DNA of 15,858 nt. Source: CAZCDS01 sp964497585. GTDB lineage: Bacteria > Desulfobacterota > Desulfomonilia > Desulfomonilales > Desulfomonilaceae. The stretch spans positions 1 through 15,858 of the forward strand of contig CAZCDS010000101.1 of NCBI GenBank assembly GCA_964497585.1. Reading direction: 5' to 3'. The notes beneath the pieces are model-generated. The model was not told where the DNA came from. It made no database searches and worked only from the letters and a program-made list of their open reading frames with translations. Of this stretch, positions 1 to 5,865 are shown one piece after another; the stretch's first letter is position 1, and each line of letters opens with the position of its first letter. The position numbers and the translations under genes are program-made.

Positions 1-13
1 GTCCCTCACTCAT
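1..13 (-). CDS. Start of a gene leaving the left edge (partial)
   Basis: Reading leftward on the minus strand there is an ATG at 13..11 followed by AGT GAG GGA before the window ends. It is preceded by AGGTAAGGAAA, a plausible ribosome binding site at suitable spacing. Only four codons are visible, so nothing can be said about the product. The call rests on the start context alone, plus the fact that the upstream minus-strand gene ends at 231 and leaves room for a promoter. Confidence 0.3.
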
Positions 14-230
14 TTTCCTTACCTCAATGTTCATTGTTAGAAAGCACGGTGGTATGATTCGCTGTTCCGGAAAGTCCTCCAACCCGGAGCAGGTCATTCG
101 ACGACGGCCTTGTCACTTGCGTCTGGGGGGCGACCCTCAGCGAGATGGTTGCGGTGAGCGAGAATCATACCCTTTCACGCGGGTATTGGTGTACTACGGT
201 ACAGGTGAGGAGACCAAACGAACACGGGGA

Positions 231-698
231 TCAGAGATCGGCGAGTCCCATTTCCCGGTACGCATCCCTCCATTCTGCTCCGAATTTCTCGTCCAGCAGG
301 GGAGCGAGACGTTTTATCGTATGGCTCCACGTGGATTCCCCGCTCTTGAGCAATTGGAAGAGTTCCGAAACGAGGGCATCGAGTTTATCAATGTCCTCTT
401 TCGGGACAAACGAGACCGCGCCCCGAAGCATCGACTGCATGATGTGTCCGGGGTCCAAGGCATTGGCCGTCAACATCATCGCGGGGCAATCCCGCTCCAC
501 CGCGATGTCGAGGAGATCGAGTCCGCGGACTCCCAGAATGTCGAGAATGACCAGATCGTAGGCATTAGCGGCCAGCAGACTCTTTGCCGTCTCGAAGTCC
601 TTGGCGGTCTCCACATTGCAGTCACAGAGAACGTCCGCAACGAGCTCCAAAACGTCGGGCTCGTCGTCCACGGCCAGGATCTTCTTATTATCGGCCAC
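231..698 (-). CDS. Stand-alone response-regulator receiver protein
   Basis: 155-residue receiver (CheY-like) domain that accepts a phosphoryl group from a histidine kinase. Numbered from the GTG start, visible signature residues are the acidic pair D11-D12 in LAVDDEP, the phospho-acceptor D53 in LVILDI, the conserved T77 in MMLTAN, and K100 in FVPK. About 35 residues follow the receiver fold (from roughly 118), rich in charged and aromatic residues and ending in AEWRDAYREMGLADL. No DNA-binding, GGDEF or other output domain is present, so it probably acts by protein contact. The start chosen is the GTG at 698, because GAGGGG lies four bases upstream; an in-frame TTG at 710 is the alternative and would add four residues. 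No kinase gene is visible nearby. The family is secure; partner and output are unknown. Confidence 0.88.
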   Translation of the reverse strand: MADNKKILAVDDEPDVLELVADVLCDCNVETAKDFETAKSLLAANAYDLVILDILGVRGLDLLDIAVERDCPAMMLTANALDPGHIMQSMLRGAVSFVPKEDIDKLDALVSELFQLLKSGESTWSHTIKRLAPLLDEKFGAEWRDAYREMGLADL

Positions 699-710
699 GG
701 TGCCCCTCAA

Positions 711-1181
711 GCTCGCAGCAGGTAGTGTCGATTCGTCACTGTCTGAATTTGTAGCACAGGGCGCGAGCTGGGATCAACTTGACAACAGACAGGAGAGTCC
801 CCCCACAACCGGAAATGGGGGCCCCCTCACTTCGTATCTCCTTGCCGGGAATCTGCACCTCGCGGGGACAATAGTGGCCAGACTCCCTCATTACAACGTA
901 ACTTGACACGAAACGGGTTTCACAGGCTACGCCAATTTGCGTGATTGCAGTTCATTGATCGCGGTGGCGAGCGGAATCGATGGGCCAAGCATGATACCCA
1001 GTTCGGAGAGCCGGATCGGGGGAGAATTGTCTTGCGCTCACTGGCGTGCTTGTGAATGGAAAACGGATTCGCCGAAGCGGCCAAGCAATCCTCCAATTCC
1101 ACCCACCACGCACGTCAAAGGACTCGACACAACCGAGCTCATACGTCCGGGCTCATGGAGATACCCGGACTCCGATGAGGC
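711..1181. other. Intergenic region without a convincing gene
   Basis: About 470 bases lie between the receiver gene and the end of the Nfu gene. Short open frames on both strands have no family character, no good ribosome binding site and no consistent codon bias. Visible structure is limited to a C-run/G-run pair near 799-825, which could fold as a hairpin, and the inverted repeat at 1145-1170. The receiver gene's promoter is expected here, but I could not pick a convincing -35/-10 pair on the minus strand. Confidence 0.5.
1145..1170 (-). terminator. Hairpin just downstream of the Nfu gene
   Basis: GTCCGGG at 1145-1151 and CCCGGAC at 1164-1170 form a perfect 7-bp GC-rich stem with a 12-base loop, 11 bases beyond the stop codon of the minus-strand Nfu gene. 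No T-tract follows on that strand, so it is at best a weak intrinsic terminator or an mRNA 3'-end stabiliser. Confidence 0.4.
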
Positions 1182-1406
1182 CTAGGCCACTGCCTCGACA
1201 CTCTGCACGCCCGGGACTCTTTCCTTGAGGATCCGTTCGATTCCCATCTTCAGGGTCATCTGACTCATGGGACACCCGCCGCACGCGCCGGTAAGACGGA
1301 CCTTGACGATCCCGTCGTCGCTCACCTCGACGAGTTCCGCGTCGCCGCCATCGGCCTGAAGCTGAGGACGTACCATATCGAGGGCGGCCTGTACTTCTTC
1401 TCTCAT
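1182..1406 (-). CDS. NifU C-terminal-domain (Nfu-type) Fe-S scaffold protein
   Basis: 74-residue protein consisting only of the NifU C-terminal domain, which assembles or carries a [4Fe-4S] cluster, usually bridged between two subunits, and hands it to apo-proteins in the cytoplasm. Diagnostic features are RPQLQADGGDAELVEV near the N-terminus and the cluster-binding CGGCP motif (C42, C45), followed by the typical SQMTLKMGIERILKERVPGV helix. Length is normal for the single-domain form. The start is the ATG at 1406, preceded by AAAGGAGAGAGATA; an extension to 1448 would be upstream of this strong site and looks non-coding. No isc/suf genes adjoin it. Function of the family is well established; the particular client proteins are unknown. 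Confidence 0.93.
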   Translation of the reverse strand: MREEVQAALDMVRPQLQADGGDAELVEVSDDGIVKVRLTGACGGCPMSQMTLKMGIERILKERVPGVQSVEAVA

Positions 1407-1454
1407 TATCTCTCTCCTTTCACATGGTGCCGTAATTCGTTCTCGCAAGATCGA

Positions 1455-1466
1455 ACCATACCATAG
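1455..1466 (-). promoter_or_regulatory. Copy 1 of a 12-base motif, CTATGGTATGGT, upstream of the Nfu gene
   Basis: On the minus strand CTATGGTATGGT sits 49-60 bases upstream of the Nfu start. The identical 12-mer recurs at 14995-15006 upstream of another minus-strand gene. TATGGT resembles a -10 hexamer, and TTGAGT lies about 15 bases further upstream, so this is probably the promoter region. A dedicated regulator site is also possible. Confidence 0.35.
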
Positions 1467-1511
1467 TACCTATTCGATGCCACTCAAAAAAAAACGATTC
1501 GCGGCCGCAGA

Positions 1512-1579
1512 GCACAAGGGGTGGATGCAGGGTCCGCACCGGATGAGCCCTTGTGCGGGCTTCCAGCGCTGGAAGCACC
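1512..1579. repeat. Dense nested inverted repeats between divergent genes
   Basis: Two strong dyads lie side by side in the intergenic region between the divergent Nfu and 1647 genes. GCACAAGGG at 1512-1520 pairs perfectly with CCCTTGTGC at 1548-1556. Immediately after comes the perfect 18-base palindrome GCTTCCAGCGCTGGAAGC at 1559-1576, whose stem can be lengthened by flanking GG/CC with one bulged A. Neither is followed by a T-tract. Because both neighbouring genes start here rather than end here, operator sites or a structured 5' leader of the 1647 gene are better readings than a terminator. Confidence 0.45.
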
Positions 1580-1646
1580 CGGAGAGTAAGCACGCGGCAC
1601 AATTGTACTAACAGGTTGTCTAAAGGGATGGACGCGAGGAAGAAAG

Positions 1647-2192
1647 ATGCGAGGACGAAATTTCTGCCGACTCACTGCAATGACACTCCTGCTGAGCGCA
1701 GCGCTCGTCTCAGGCGTATTCGCGGCCGAACTCCAGTGGGAACGGTTTTGCGGTAGAGGCCTCTGCGTGACGTTGCCCGGACATCCCACGGTCACGGACA
1801 TGGAAACGCCTACCGGCTCGGGAGCAGCCCGGTTGAGGCACTACGTCGCCACAGACAGCAAGAGCGACCGAAAGGTCCTCGTGAGCTACGGTGCCTATCC
1901 GAAGGCTTTTTTCGAGAGTACGGAAACACAGCAGTTGCTCGACGGAATTCTTAATGGCCTTACAGCCGGTATGAGCGGCTTGCTGCGCACCGAACCCATC
2001 AAGAGCGACACGGATGGAGCGGTAGATTATCGGTTCCAGAGCACCCAGGGGATCCATCTGTGGGCGCAGGTATTCGTTCTGAAGCCTTCAATCAGGGTTG
2101 TAGCAATTTACAGCCACACGGAAATCGAACCCGCGTACGCGCATCGGCTCTTCCGGTCCTTGCAAATCATCGACATAGACAACATCGTCTAG
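1647..2192 (+). CDS. Exported protein of unknown function
   Basis: 181 residues. A Sec signal peptide is clear: basic start MRGRNFCR, hydrophobic stretch LLLSAALVSGV, and likely cleavage after VFA (about residue 26-27). The mature part begins ELQWERFCGRGLCVTLPGHP, where two closely spaced cysteines could form a small disulfide loop. It continues with alternating strand-like segments (LRHYVAT, RKVLVSYGAYP, HLWAQVFVLKPSIRVVAIYS). The pattern of a LPG-P entry, a VSYG-YP strand and a C-terminal RLFRSLQI helix resembles small secreted domains of unknown function, but I cannot name a family. The start is supported by GAGGAAGAAAG directly upstream of the ATG. It may be transcribed with the downstream thioredoxin-like gene, though 264 bases separate them. 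Confidence 0.8.
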   Translation: MRGRNFCRLTAMTLLLSAALVSGVFAAELQWERFCGRGLCVTLPGHPTVTDMETPTGSGAARLRHYVATDSKSDRKVLVSYGAYPKAFFESTETQQLLDGILNGLTAGMSGLLRTEPIKSDTDGAVDYRFQSTQGIHLWAQVFVLKPSIRVVAIYSHTEIEPAYAHRLFRSLQIIDIDNIV

Positions 2193-2262
2193 TCCATAGG
2201 AATGCTCAGTCATCGCTACCTTCATTCAAAGACACAATCCCGCGTGCCGGACTGCAGGAACG

Positions 2263-2406
2263 ATGCCAGGCCCAGACATGGCACCCGATGGTTTTGCAAA
2301 ACGAATTCCCAAGGTTTATACTGTTAAGGAGGAAGTGTTCCAGCACACGCGCTCCCGGAATCGATGCAAGCGGCATCCGATGGGGGGCAGCAACGGGAAG
2401 TATTGA
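2263..2406 (+). CDS. Possible 47-residue basic peptide
   Basis: A short open frame encodes MPGPDMAPDGFAKRIPKVYT followed by a basic, Cys- and His-containing tail ending MGGSNGKY. The ATG at 2263 is preceded by CAGGAAC, a mediocre ribosome binding site; ATG at 2278 is an alternative. It lies between the exported protein and the thioredoxin-like gene. There is no recognisable family, and its length is near what chance allows in GC-rich DNA. It is recorded because this 264-base gap is otherwise unexplained; alternatively the gap is simply the promoter and leader of the next gene. Confidence 0.2.
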   Translation: MPGPDMAPDGFAKRIPKVYTVKEEVFQHTRSRNRCKRHPMGGSNGKY

Positions 2407-2456
2407 TTCGTGCCGGAAGCTGCAAATAACTTGGTACGAGGGAGGATAATCGATTG

Positions 2457-2843
2457 ATGACGCCAGTGCTTCTGGAAATTGTGGCGCCAATGCTTTCCAG
2501 TCTAGGATTCGGCTGACGGGGATGTGGTACAGTGACAGGCCAGTTAGGCTTGCAGAAGTCGCTCCACGACGCCGCCTTTGATGAGTATCCCGAACACTGG
2601 AAGGAGGCCGCGGCACGCATTGCCGAATGGGTCCAAGAGCTTCGCCGGCTCTACAAGCATCGTATTCAGATCAAGCTGATCGATGCCCAGTCCCCTCTTG
2701 GACTGTGGAAACAGATCCGGCACGGAGCGTTCACACTTCCCGCATTCATCGTGGATCGAAAATGCGCATGCACGGGGTGGGAAACCGGGCACGTGGAATC
2801 GCTGATCGACCAACGGCTGCGGGAGCTTCAGGCCACTCCATGA
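2457..2843 (+). CDS. Probable selenoprotein: thioredoxin-like protein with a UxxC motif and in-frame TGA at 2514
   Basis: Read through the TGA at 2514-2516, this frame gives a 128-residue protein starting MTPVLLEIVAPMLSSLGFG, then U20-R-G-C23. The downstream part continues in the same frame to TGA at 2841. Thioredoxin-fold features are a first strand PVLLEIVAP, a U-x-x-C redox motif at the head of a helix, a strand IQIKLIDAQ, a TLPAFIVD segment with the expected cis-proline (P95), and a C-terminal helix. Cysteines 103 and 105 form an extra C-x-C. A strong GAGGGAGGA site precedes the ATG by about 10 bases (an adjacent in-frame TTG at 2454 would be even better spaced). The short reading starting at GTG 2532 would lose the first strand and the redox motif. 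A hairpin with a GU-containing loop follows the TGA. Selenocysteine is an inference; the ordinary reading is a 103-residue protein from 2532. Redox partner unknown. Confidence 0.65.
2514..2552 (+). promoter_or_regulatory. Candidate bacterial SECIS element following the UGA codon
   Basis: TGA at 2514-2516 is followed by a stem-loop: 2536-2541 (CAGGCC) pairs with 2547-2552 (GGCTTG) through six pairs including one G-U, closing a five-base loop AGTTA. The loop has G in its second position followed by U, and begins 25 bases after the UGA. This matches the known requirements for bacterial SECIS elements (short upper stem, G among the first two loop bases, loop roughly 16-37 bases after UGA), which are bound by SelB. 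Structure was judged by eye, not folded by computer. Confidence 0.5.
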
Positions 2844-2910
2844 GTGTCGCTTGCAGCTTGGAGGCCTGAGCTGCAGAGACGTACCGCGTGCTCTTGCGAC
2901 AAGCGCGTGT

Positions 2911-2949
2911 GCGGAAGGGGTAGGTGAACCCCCACTGCCGTTTTTTATT
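2911..2949 (+). terminator. Rho-independent-type terminator after the thioredoxin-like gene
   Basis: CGG-aa-GGGG (2912-2920) pairs with CCCC and GCCG (about 2929-2940) around a loop containing TAGGTGAA, followed at once by TTTTTTATT. The stem is interrupted, but the run of T and its location 70 bases past the stop at 2843 fit an intrinsic terminator for the plus-strand gene. Confidence 0.6.
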
Positions 2950-3048
2950 GAGTAAAGGGCGGAATAGGGAGAGCTGAAAGCGGATGTGCGCCTAAGCCGG
3001 GCCGAATTACGAGGGATAGGTTTACGCTCCGAGCACACCTTCGCGTTC

Positions 3049-3067
3049 CAGACGGCAGGGCCGTCTG
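3049..3067. repeat. Perfect hairpin in the convergent intergenic region
   Basis: CAGACGGC (3049-3056) and GCCGTCTG (3060-3067) form a perfect 8-bp stem with a 3-base loop. There is no T-tract on either strand. It lies between two convergent transcription units and could act as a bidirectional mRNA end. Confidence 0.45.
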
Positions 3068-3110
3068 TGACTGCCTCTAACAAATCTCTTCGCGAGCATC
3101 AGCCTGGAAA

Positions 3111-3132
3111 CAGGGCAGGGGGGAGAGCCCTG
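3111..3132 (-). terminator. Terminator-like hairpin downstream of the ArsA-like operon
   Basis: CAGGGC (3111-3116) and GCCCTG (3127-3132) form a 6-bp stem about 40 bases beyond the last minus-strand stop codon. On the minus strand the stem is followed by only three T residues, so termination would be weak. A second perfect hairpin, CCTGACG/CGTCAGG at 3159-3176, overlaps the stop codon of the ArsA-like gene. Confidence 0.45.
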
Positions 3133-3171
3133 CTCATGACCGATACGCCGCGCAATCTCCTGACGGAGACG

Positions 3172-4152
3172 TCAGGCTGCCGGAAAGAGCTCCGCGGTGA
3201 CCCTTCGGAGCATGTCCACCCCTTTGACTTCCCGCTCGAGCAGGGGCACCGTTCCGAGGATTCTCTCGAAGGATTCCTCGGCCTCGGCCATGTACTTCTT
3301 CTGCATTTGGACGCGGTTCAGCACAAATTGGGTGGTATTGTCATCCAGTTGGGCCTCGTCGATCACCTCGTTAACAAGGACTCCCCCTATGGGGATTCCG
3401 AAATCCTGAAACCAACCGACAAACCGTTTAATCACAGCGATGGGCAGCGACTCGAGCAAGGTGACAAAAAAGAAGGCCGTCTTGGTATCGTCGGTGATAA
3501 GCACCCGCATTTTCTCGATCCGCTCCCGGAAGGTTGAGAGATAGGTGAGTAGCGGGTCTTCCTCCTCCTCCTTATGTTTTCTGAAGGACAGCTTGAGCCT
3601 CGTGTCCTGAGCATCTTTGCGGCTCTGCAACATCTTGTCGACCCAGAGACCGTAGACCTTGGACATCCCCAGGAGCCGTCGGGCATTGGCTGTGGGGGCC
3701 GTGTCAAAGACGTAGACCTCGTACTCGTCCTGCACGATTAGATCGATCATGTTCTCGAACATCGCCGATTCTTCAAACGCGGGGTTCATAGTAGCTGATT
3801 CGACGAAATCGTCCGCTTTGGTCGGGATGTCGGCAAACTTCAGGAACCAGTTGACCTTTTCACGAATCTCAGTCTTTGAGCGCTCAATCGTATCCCGGGT
3901 GTCAATTTCCAGGGCAGTCAGGCCGGCGCCTTGATCTACGAGGGTGGGCTTGCCAAAGACATTCTGGTTGAGCAGGTTGGAAAGGCTGTGCACCGGATTG
4001 GTTGAAGCAAGCAGGGTCTTCTTTCCCTGCTGTGCCAGCCAAAGGGCCGTCGCTCCGGCCATGACCGTCTTCCCTACTCCTCCTTTCCCGCCGAAGTAGG
4101 CGTACCGCAGGCCAGGGTGGGCACTCAGGAAATCCTTCATGCTAGTAATCAT
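3172..4152 (-). CDS. ArsA/Get3-family ATPase with a substituted switch I aspartate
   Basis: 326-residue P-loop ATPase of the ArsA/Get3 class, which uses ATP-driven dimer closure to deliver a cargo (arsenite in ArsA, tail-anchored proteins in Get3). The deviant Walker A is FGGKGGVGKT (residues 20-29). Switch I reads STNPVHSLSNLL, where the family normally has STDPAHSLSDAF, so Asn52 replaces the catalytic Asp (D57 in yeast Get3). Switch II is intact: DTAPTANARRLL from D150. The C-terminus KGVDMLRRVTAELF is typical. There is no CxxC zinc motif and no ArsA arsenite-binding cysteine set, so arsenite is an unlikely substrate. The start at 4152 overlaps the upstream gene's stop as ATGA and has GGGGAGAAG before it; the frame remains open further upstream but that part only shadows the neighbour. 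It is translationally coupled to its paralogue, suggesting a heterodimer. Confidence 0.9.
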   Translation of the reverse strand: MITSMKDFLSAHPGLRYAYFGGKGGVGKTVMAGATALWLAQQGKKTLLASTNPVHSLSNLLNQNVFGKPTLVDQGAGLTALEIDTRDTIERSKTEIREKVNWFLKFADIPTKADDFVESATMNPAFEESAMFENMIDLIVQDEYEVYVFDTAPTANARRLLGMSKVYGLWVDKMLQSRKDAQDTRLKLSFRKHKEEEEDPLLTYLSTFRERIEKMRVLITDDTKTAFFFVTLLESLPIAVIKRFVGWFQDFGIPIGGVLVNEVIDEAQLDDNTTQFVLNRVQMQKKYMAEAEESFERILGTVPLLEREVKGVDMLRRVTAELFPAA

Positions 4153-5132
4153 GCCAACTTCTCCCCGAACATGGTCTCCGCCATGCGCTTGATCATATCC
4201 ATTCCCTTGATTTCGTTGTCGAACTCCGGAACGTTCCCGAGAACTTCCGTGCCGAAGGTCTTGTTGATCGTCTCGAGGCACGTGTGCTGCATTTCGACGC
4301 GATTCTTCAGATAGAGCGGCAGCTCTCCCGTCAGCTCCTCCACAGGGATCACGCGATTCACAATATATCCGGACAGGGGTACCCCGAACTTGCCAAAAAG
4401 CCCGGCCGCCTTCTTGGTGTCCTCGATAATCATGTCCTCGGGCGTGAGAACGAAGTAGAACGACGTCTGATGAGGGTCTGTCATGATCTTGGAAGCGGTT
4501 CCGATCCTGTTCTTGATGTCCATCAGCTCGTCGTAGATCTCATCTTGCGAGAGATCCTCCTCCCGCTGCATTGTCGCGATGACCTTGTCGTATTCCCGCA
4601 TCTGTTCCCGCAGCCCGGTGATCTTGCCGAGCCACGCGTCGTAGATCGATCCCATGCTCAGATAGTAGAGCGCATGCCCCAGGGGCACGAGATCATAGAT
4701 GTAGTAGTCGAATCCCCCTTCCACCACAATGTCGACCACCGCGTCGAATATCGCGCTCTCCTCCATTGCGGGTTCCGCGGAAGAGGCTGCGATGTAACTC
4801 TCTATCTCGTCCGGGATCTTCTTCATCCCGTACATGTCCACGATTCGCTTACGGATTTCATCCTGATAGTCCGCGATTCTCCGGTCTGCGTCTACCTCAC
4901 ACGCGAAAAGGTTGGGTATAATCTCGACGTTTCCTTGCCCGAAGATGTCTCGTTCAAAGATGTCGCTCAGAGATGCCTGGGGGTCAACCGAGAACACAAG
5001 CACCCGTTTGCCTTTTGCCGCAAGGTAGTAGGCAGTGGCAGCGGAGAATGTGGTCTTTCCGAGGCCACCCTTGCCTCCGTACATGATGAAACGTCTCTCT
5101 GGTGAACCGAGCAATTGCTCTGCCAGTCCCAT
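4149..5132 (-). CDS. ArsA/Get3-family ATPase with degenerate switch II
   Basis: 327-residue paralogue of the following gene. Deviant Walker A GGKGGLGKTT lies at 19-28. Switch I retains the catalytic aspartate (SVDPQASLSDIF, D50). Switch II, normally DTAPTGHTLR, reads DLVPLGHALYYL from D147, keeping the first Asp but losing T-A-P-T and the Arg. The middle (SSAEPAMEESAIFDAVVDIV) parallels NPAFEESAMFENMIDLIV in the partner, and both end in a KGMDMIKRM/KGVDMLRRV helix. No CxxC zinc knuckle is present. GAGGAGGATC precedes the ATG. The gene follows two small paralogous proteins by 76 bases and overlaps the next ATPase by four bases. Each ATPase preserves the active-site element the other has lost, so they probably work as a pair. 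Family is firm; cargo is unknown. Confidence 0.9.
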   Translation of the reverse strand: MGLAEQLLGSPERRFIMYGGKGGLGKTTFSAATAYYLAAKGKRVLVFSVDPQASLSDIFERDIFGQGNVEIIPNLFACEVDADRRIADYQDEIRKRIVDMYGMKKIPDEIESYIAASSAEPAMEESAIFDAVVDIVVEGGFDYYIYDLVPLGHALYYLSMGSIYDAWLGKITGLREQMREYDKVIATMQREEDLSQDEIYDELMDIKNRIGTASKIMTDPHQTSFYFVLTPEDMIIEDTKKAAGLFGKFGVPLSGYIVNRVIPVEELTGELPLYLKNRVEMQHTCLETINKTFGTEVLGNVPEFDNEIKGMDMIKRMAETMFGEKLA

Positions 5133-5208
5133 GGTTGGGATCCTCCTCAGATGAGGCCGGGCTGCACACCCCGGCTGAACTTAGAAGGGGATTGGGAATC
5201 CCGCTGAA

Positions 5209-5499
5209 TTAATAGAGTGAATCCACGAAGTCCTTTTCCCGTAGCATTCGCCGCTTCCAGGTAGTGATCTGGGGAACGACGTGGGGAAGGAGTCGCAGTG
5301 AGTAGTAGGGAGGCAAAATCGGTACACCTAGCATGTCACCCATGGTGATGAGAATGAAGAGGTGTTCCATGCTGGAACGGGTCTTCAACGCGTGACGTGC
5401 CATCCCATGCGTGGCCATCCCGTAGGTGAAGTCACGCAGGAAACCAATAACGCCGCCTCTCTTCTTCTTTTGCTTTTTTTCTTCTTTCTTCTCAGCCAT
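5209..5499 (-). CDS. Small hydrophobic-core protein, paralogue B of the ArsA-linked pair
   Basis: 96 residues. A very lysine-rich N-terminus (MAEKKEEKKQKKKRGG) precedes FLRDFTYGMATHGMARHAL, a hydrophobic stretch LFILITMGDMLGVPILPPYY, then LRLLPHVVP and a basic end MLREKDFVDSLY. It matches the preceding gene over nearly its whole length at LRDF, GM, GD-LGVP, YY-LRLLPH, W-R-MLR and KD. The hydrophobic part is about 17-20 residues and could insert in or lie against the membrane; the lysines would then stay cytoplasmic. It starts nine bases after the stop of its paralogue, with AGAGGATC as ribosome binding site. I do not recognise a named family. Position directly before two Get3-like ATPases makes it a candidate partner or cargo. 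Confidence 0.85.
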   Translation of the reverse strand: MAEKKEEKKQKKKRGGVIGFLRDFTYGMATHGMARHALKTRSSMEHLFILITMGDMLGVPILPPYYSLRLLPHVVPQITTWKRRMLREKDFVDSLY

Positions 5500-5508
5500 T
5501 CCGATCCT

Positions 5509-5802
5509 CTAGTCTTCCAGGACGGTGAATAGGTCTTTCGGCCGGAGCATATGGCGCCTCCACGGCCCGAGCCGGGGCAGGCAATGGGGGAGGAGGCGAA
5601 GCCTATAGTAGCCTGGAAACACGGGCACGCCCAGAAAGTCTCCAACGACCAGCAAGAGGAAGATCCTTTCTCTCTTTCGCCTCCGTTCGACGACTTCCTG
5701 GACCATTCCGTAGACGAAGAAGCCGAACAGAAAGTCCCTGAGCGCCCCCCACCATCGTCGAAGGAGGGCGCTCAGGGAGCTGTTCTTTTCCGACTGATTC
5801 AT
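5509..5802 (-). CDS. Small hydrophobic-core protein, paralogue A of the ArsA-linked pair
   Basis: 97 residues. After a polar start, RRWWGALRDFLFGFFVYGMV forms an amphipathic or hydrophobic helix, followed by a basic patch (ERRRKRER), the hydrophobic segment IFLLLVVGDFLGVPVFPGYY and then LRLLPHCLP with a basic tail. It is clearly paralogous to the next gene. The helix and basic patch pattern suggests a monotopic or one- to two-span membrane protein with cytoplasmic basic residues. AAAGGA lies upstream of the ATG. It sits 63 bases after the CstA-like gene and is probably cotranscribed. It is not the YbdD/YjiX partner that accompanies cstA in enterobacteria, which is shorter and lacks these motifs. 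Function unknown. Confidence 0.85.
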   Translation of the reverse strand: MNQSEKNSSLSALLRRWWGALRDFLFGFFVYGMVQEVVERRRKRERIFLLLVVGDFLGVPVFPGYYRLRLLPHCLPRLGPWRRHMLRPKDLFTVLED

Positions 5803-5865
5803 GAAATGGTCCTTTCGACAAACCTCTGGTTGCGAGTCAGACCCTGTTTATCCGCTGCCGCGGGC

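Noticed and set aside
2986..3537. 183-residue plus-strand open frame
   Set aside because: It is mostly antisense to the ArsA-like ATPase and has no family features.
3172..5132. Arsenite efflux (arsA) function for the ATPase pair
   Set aside because: Neither protein has the ArsA arsenite-binding cysteines, and no arsB, arsD, arsR or acr3 gene is nearby. The family match is to the fold, not to arsenic resistance.
5509..5802. YbdD/YjiX-type partner of CstA
   Set aside because: Length and motifs differ, and the protein is paralogous to its other neighbour rather than to the DUF466 family.
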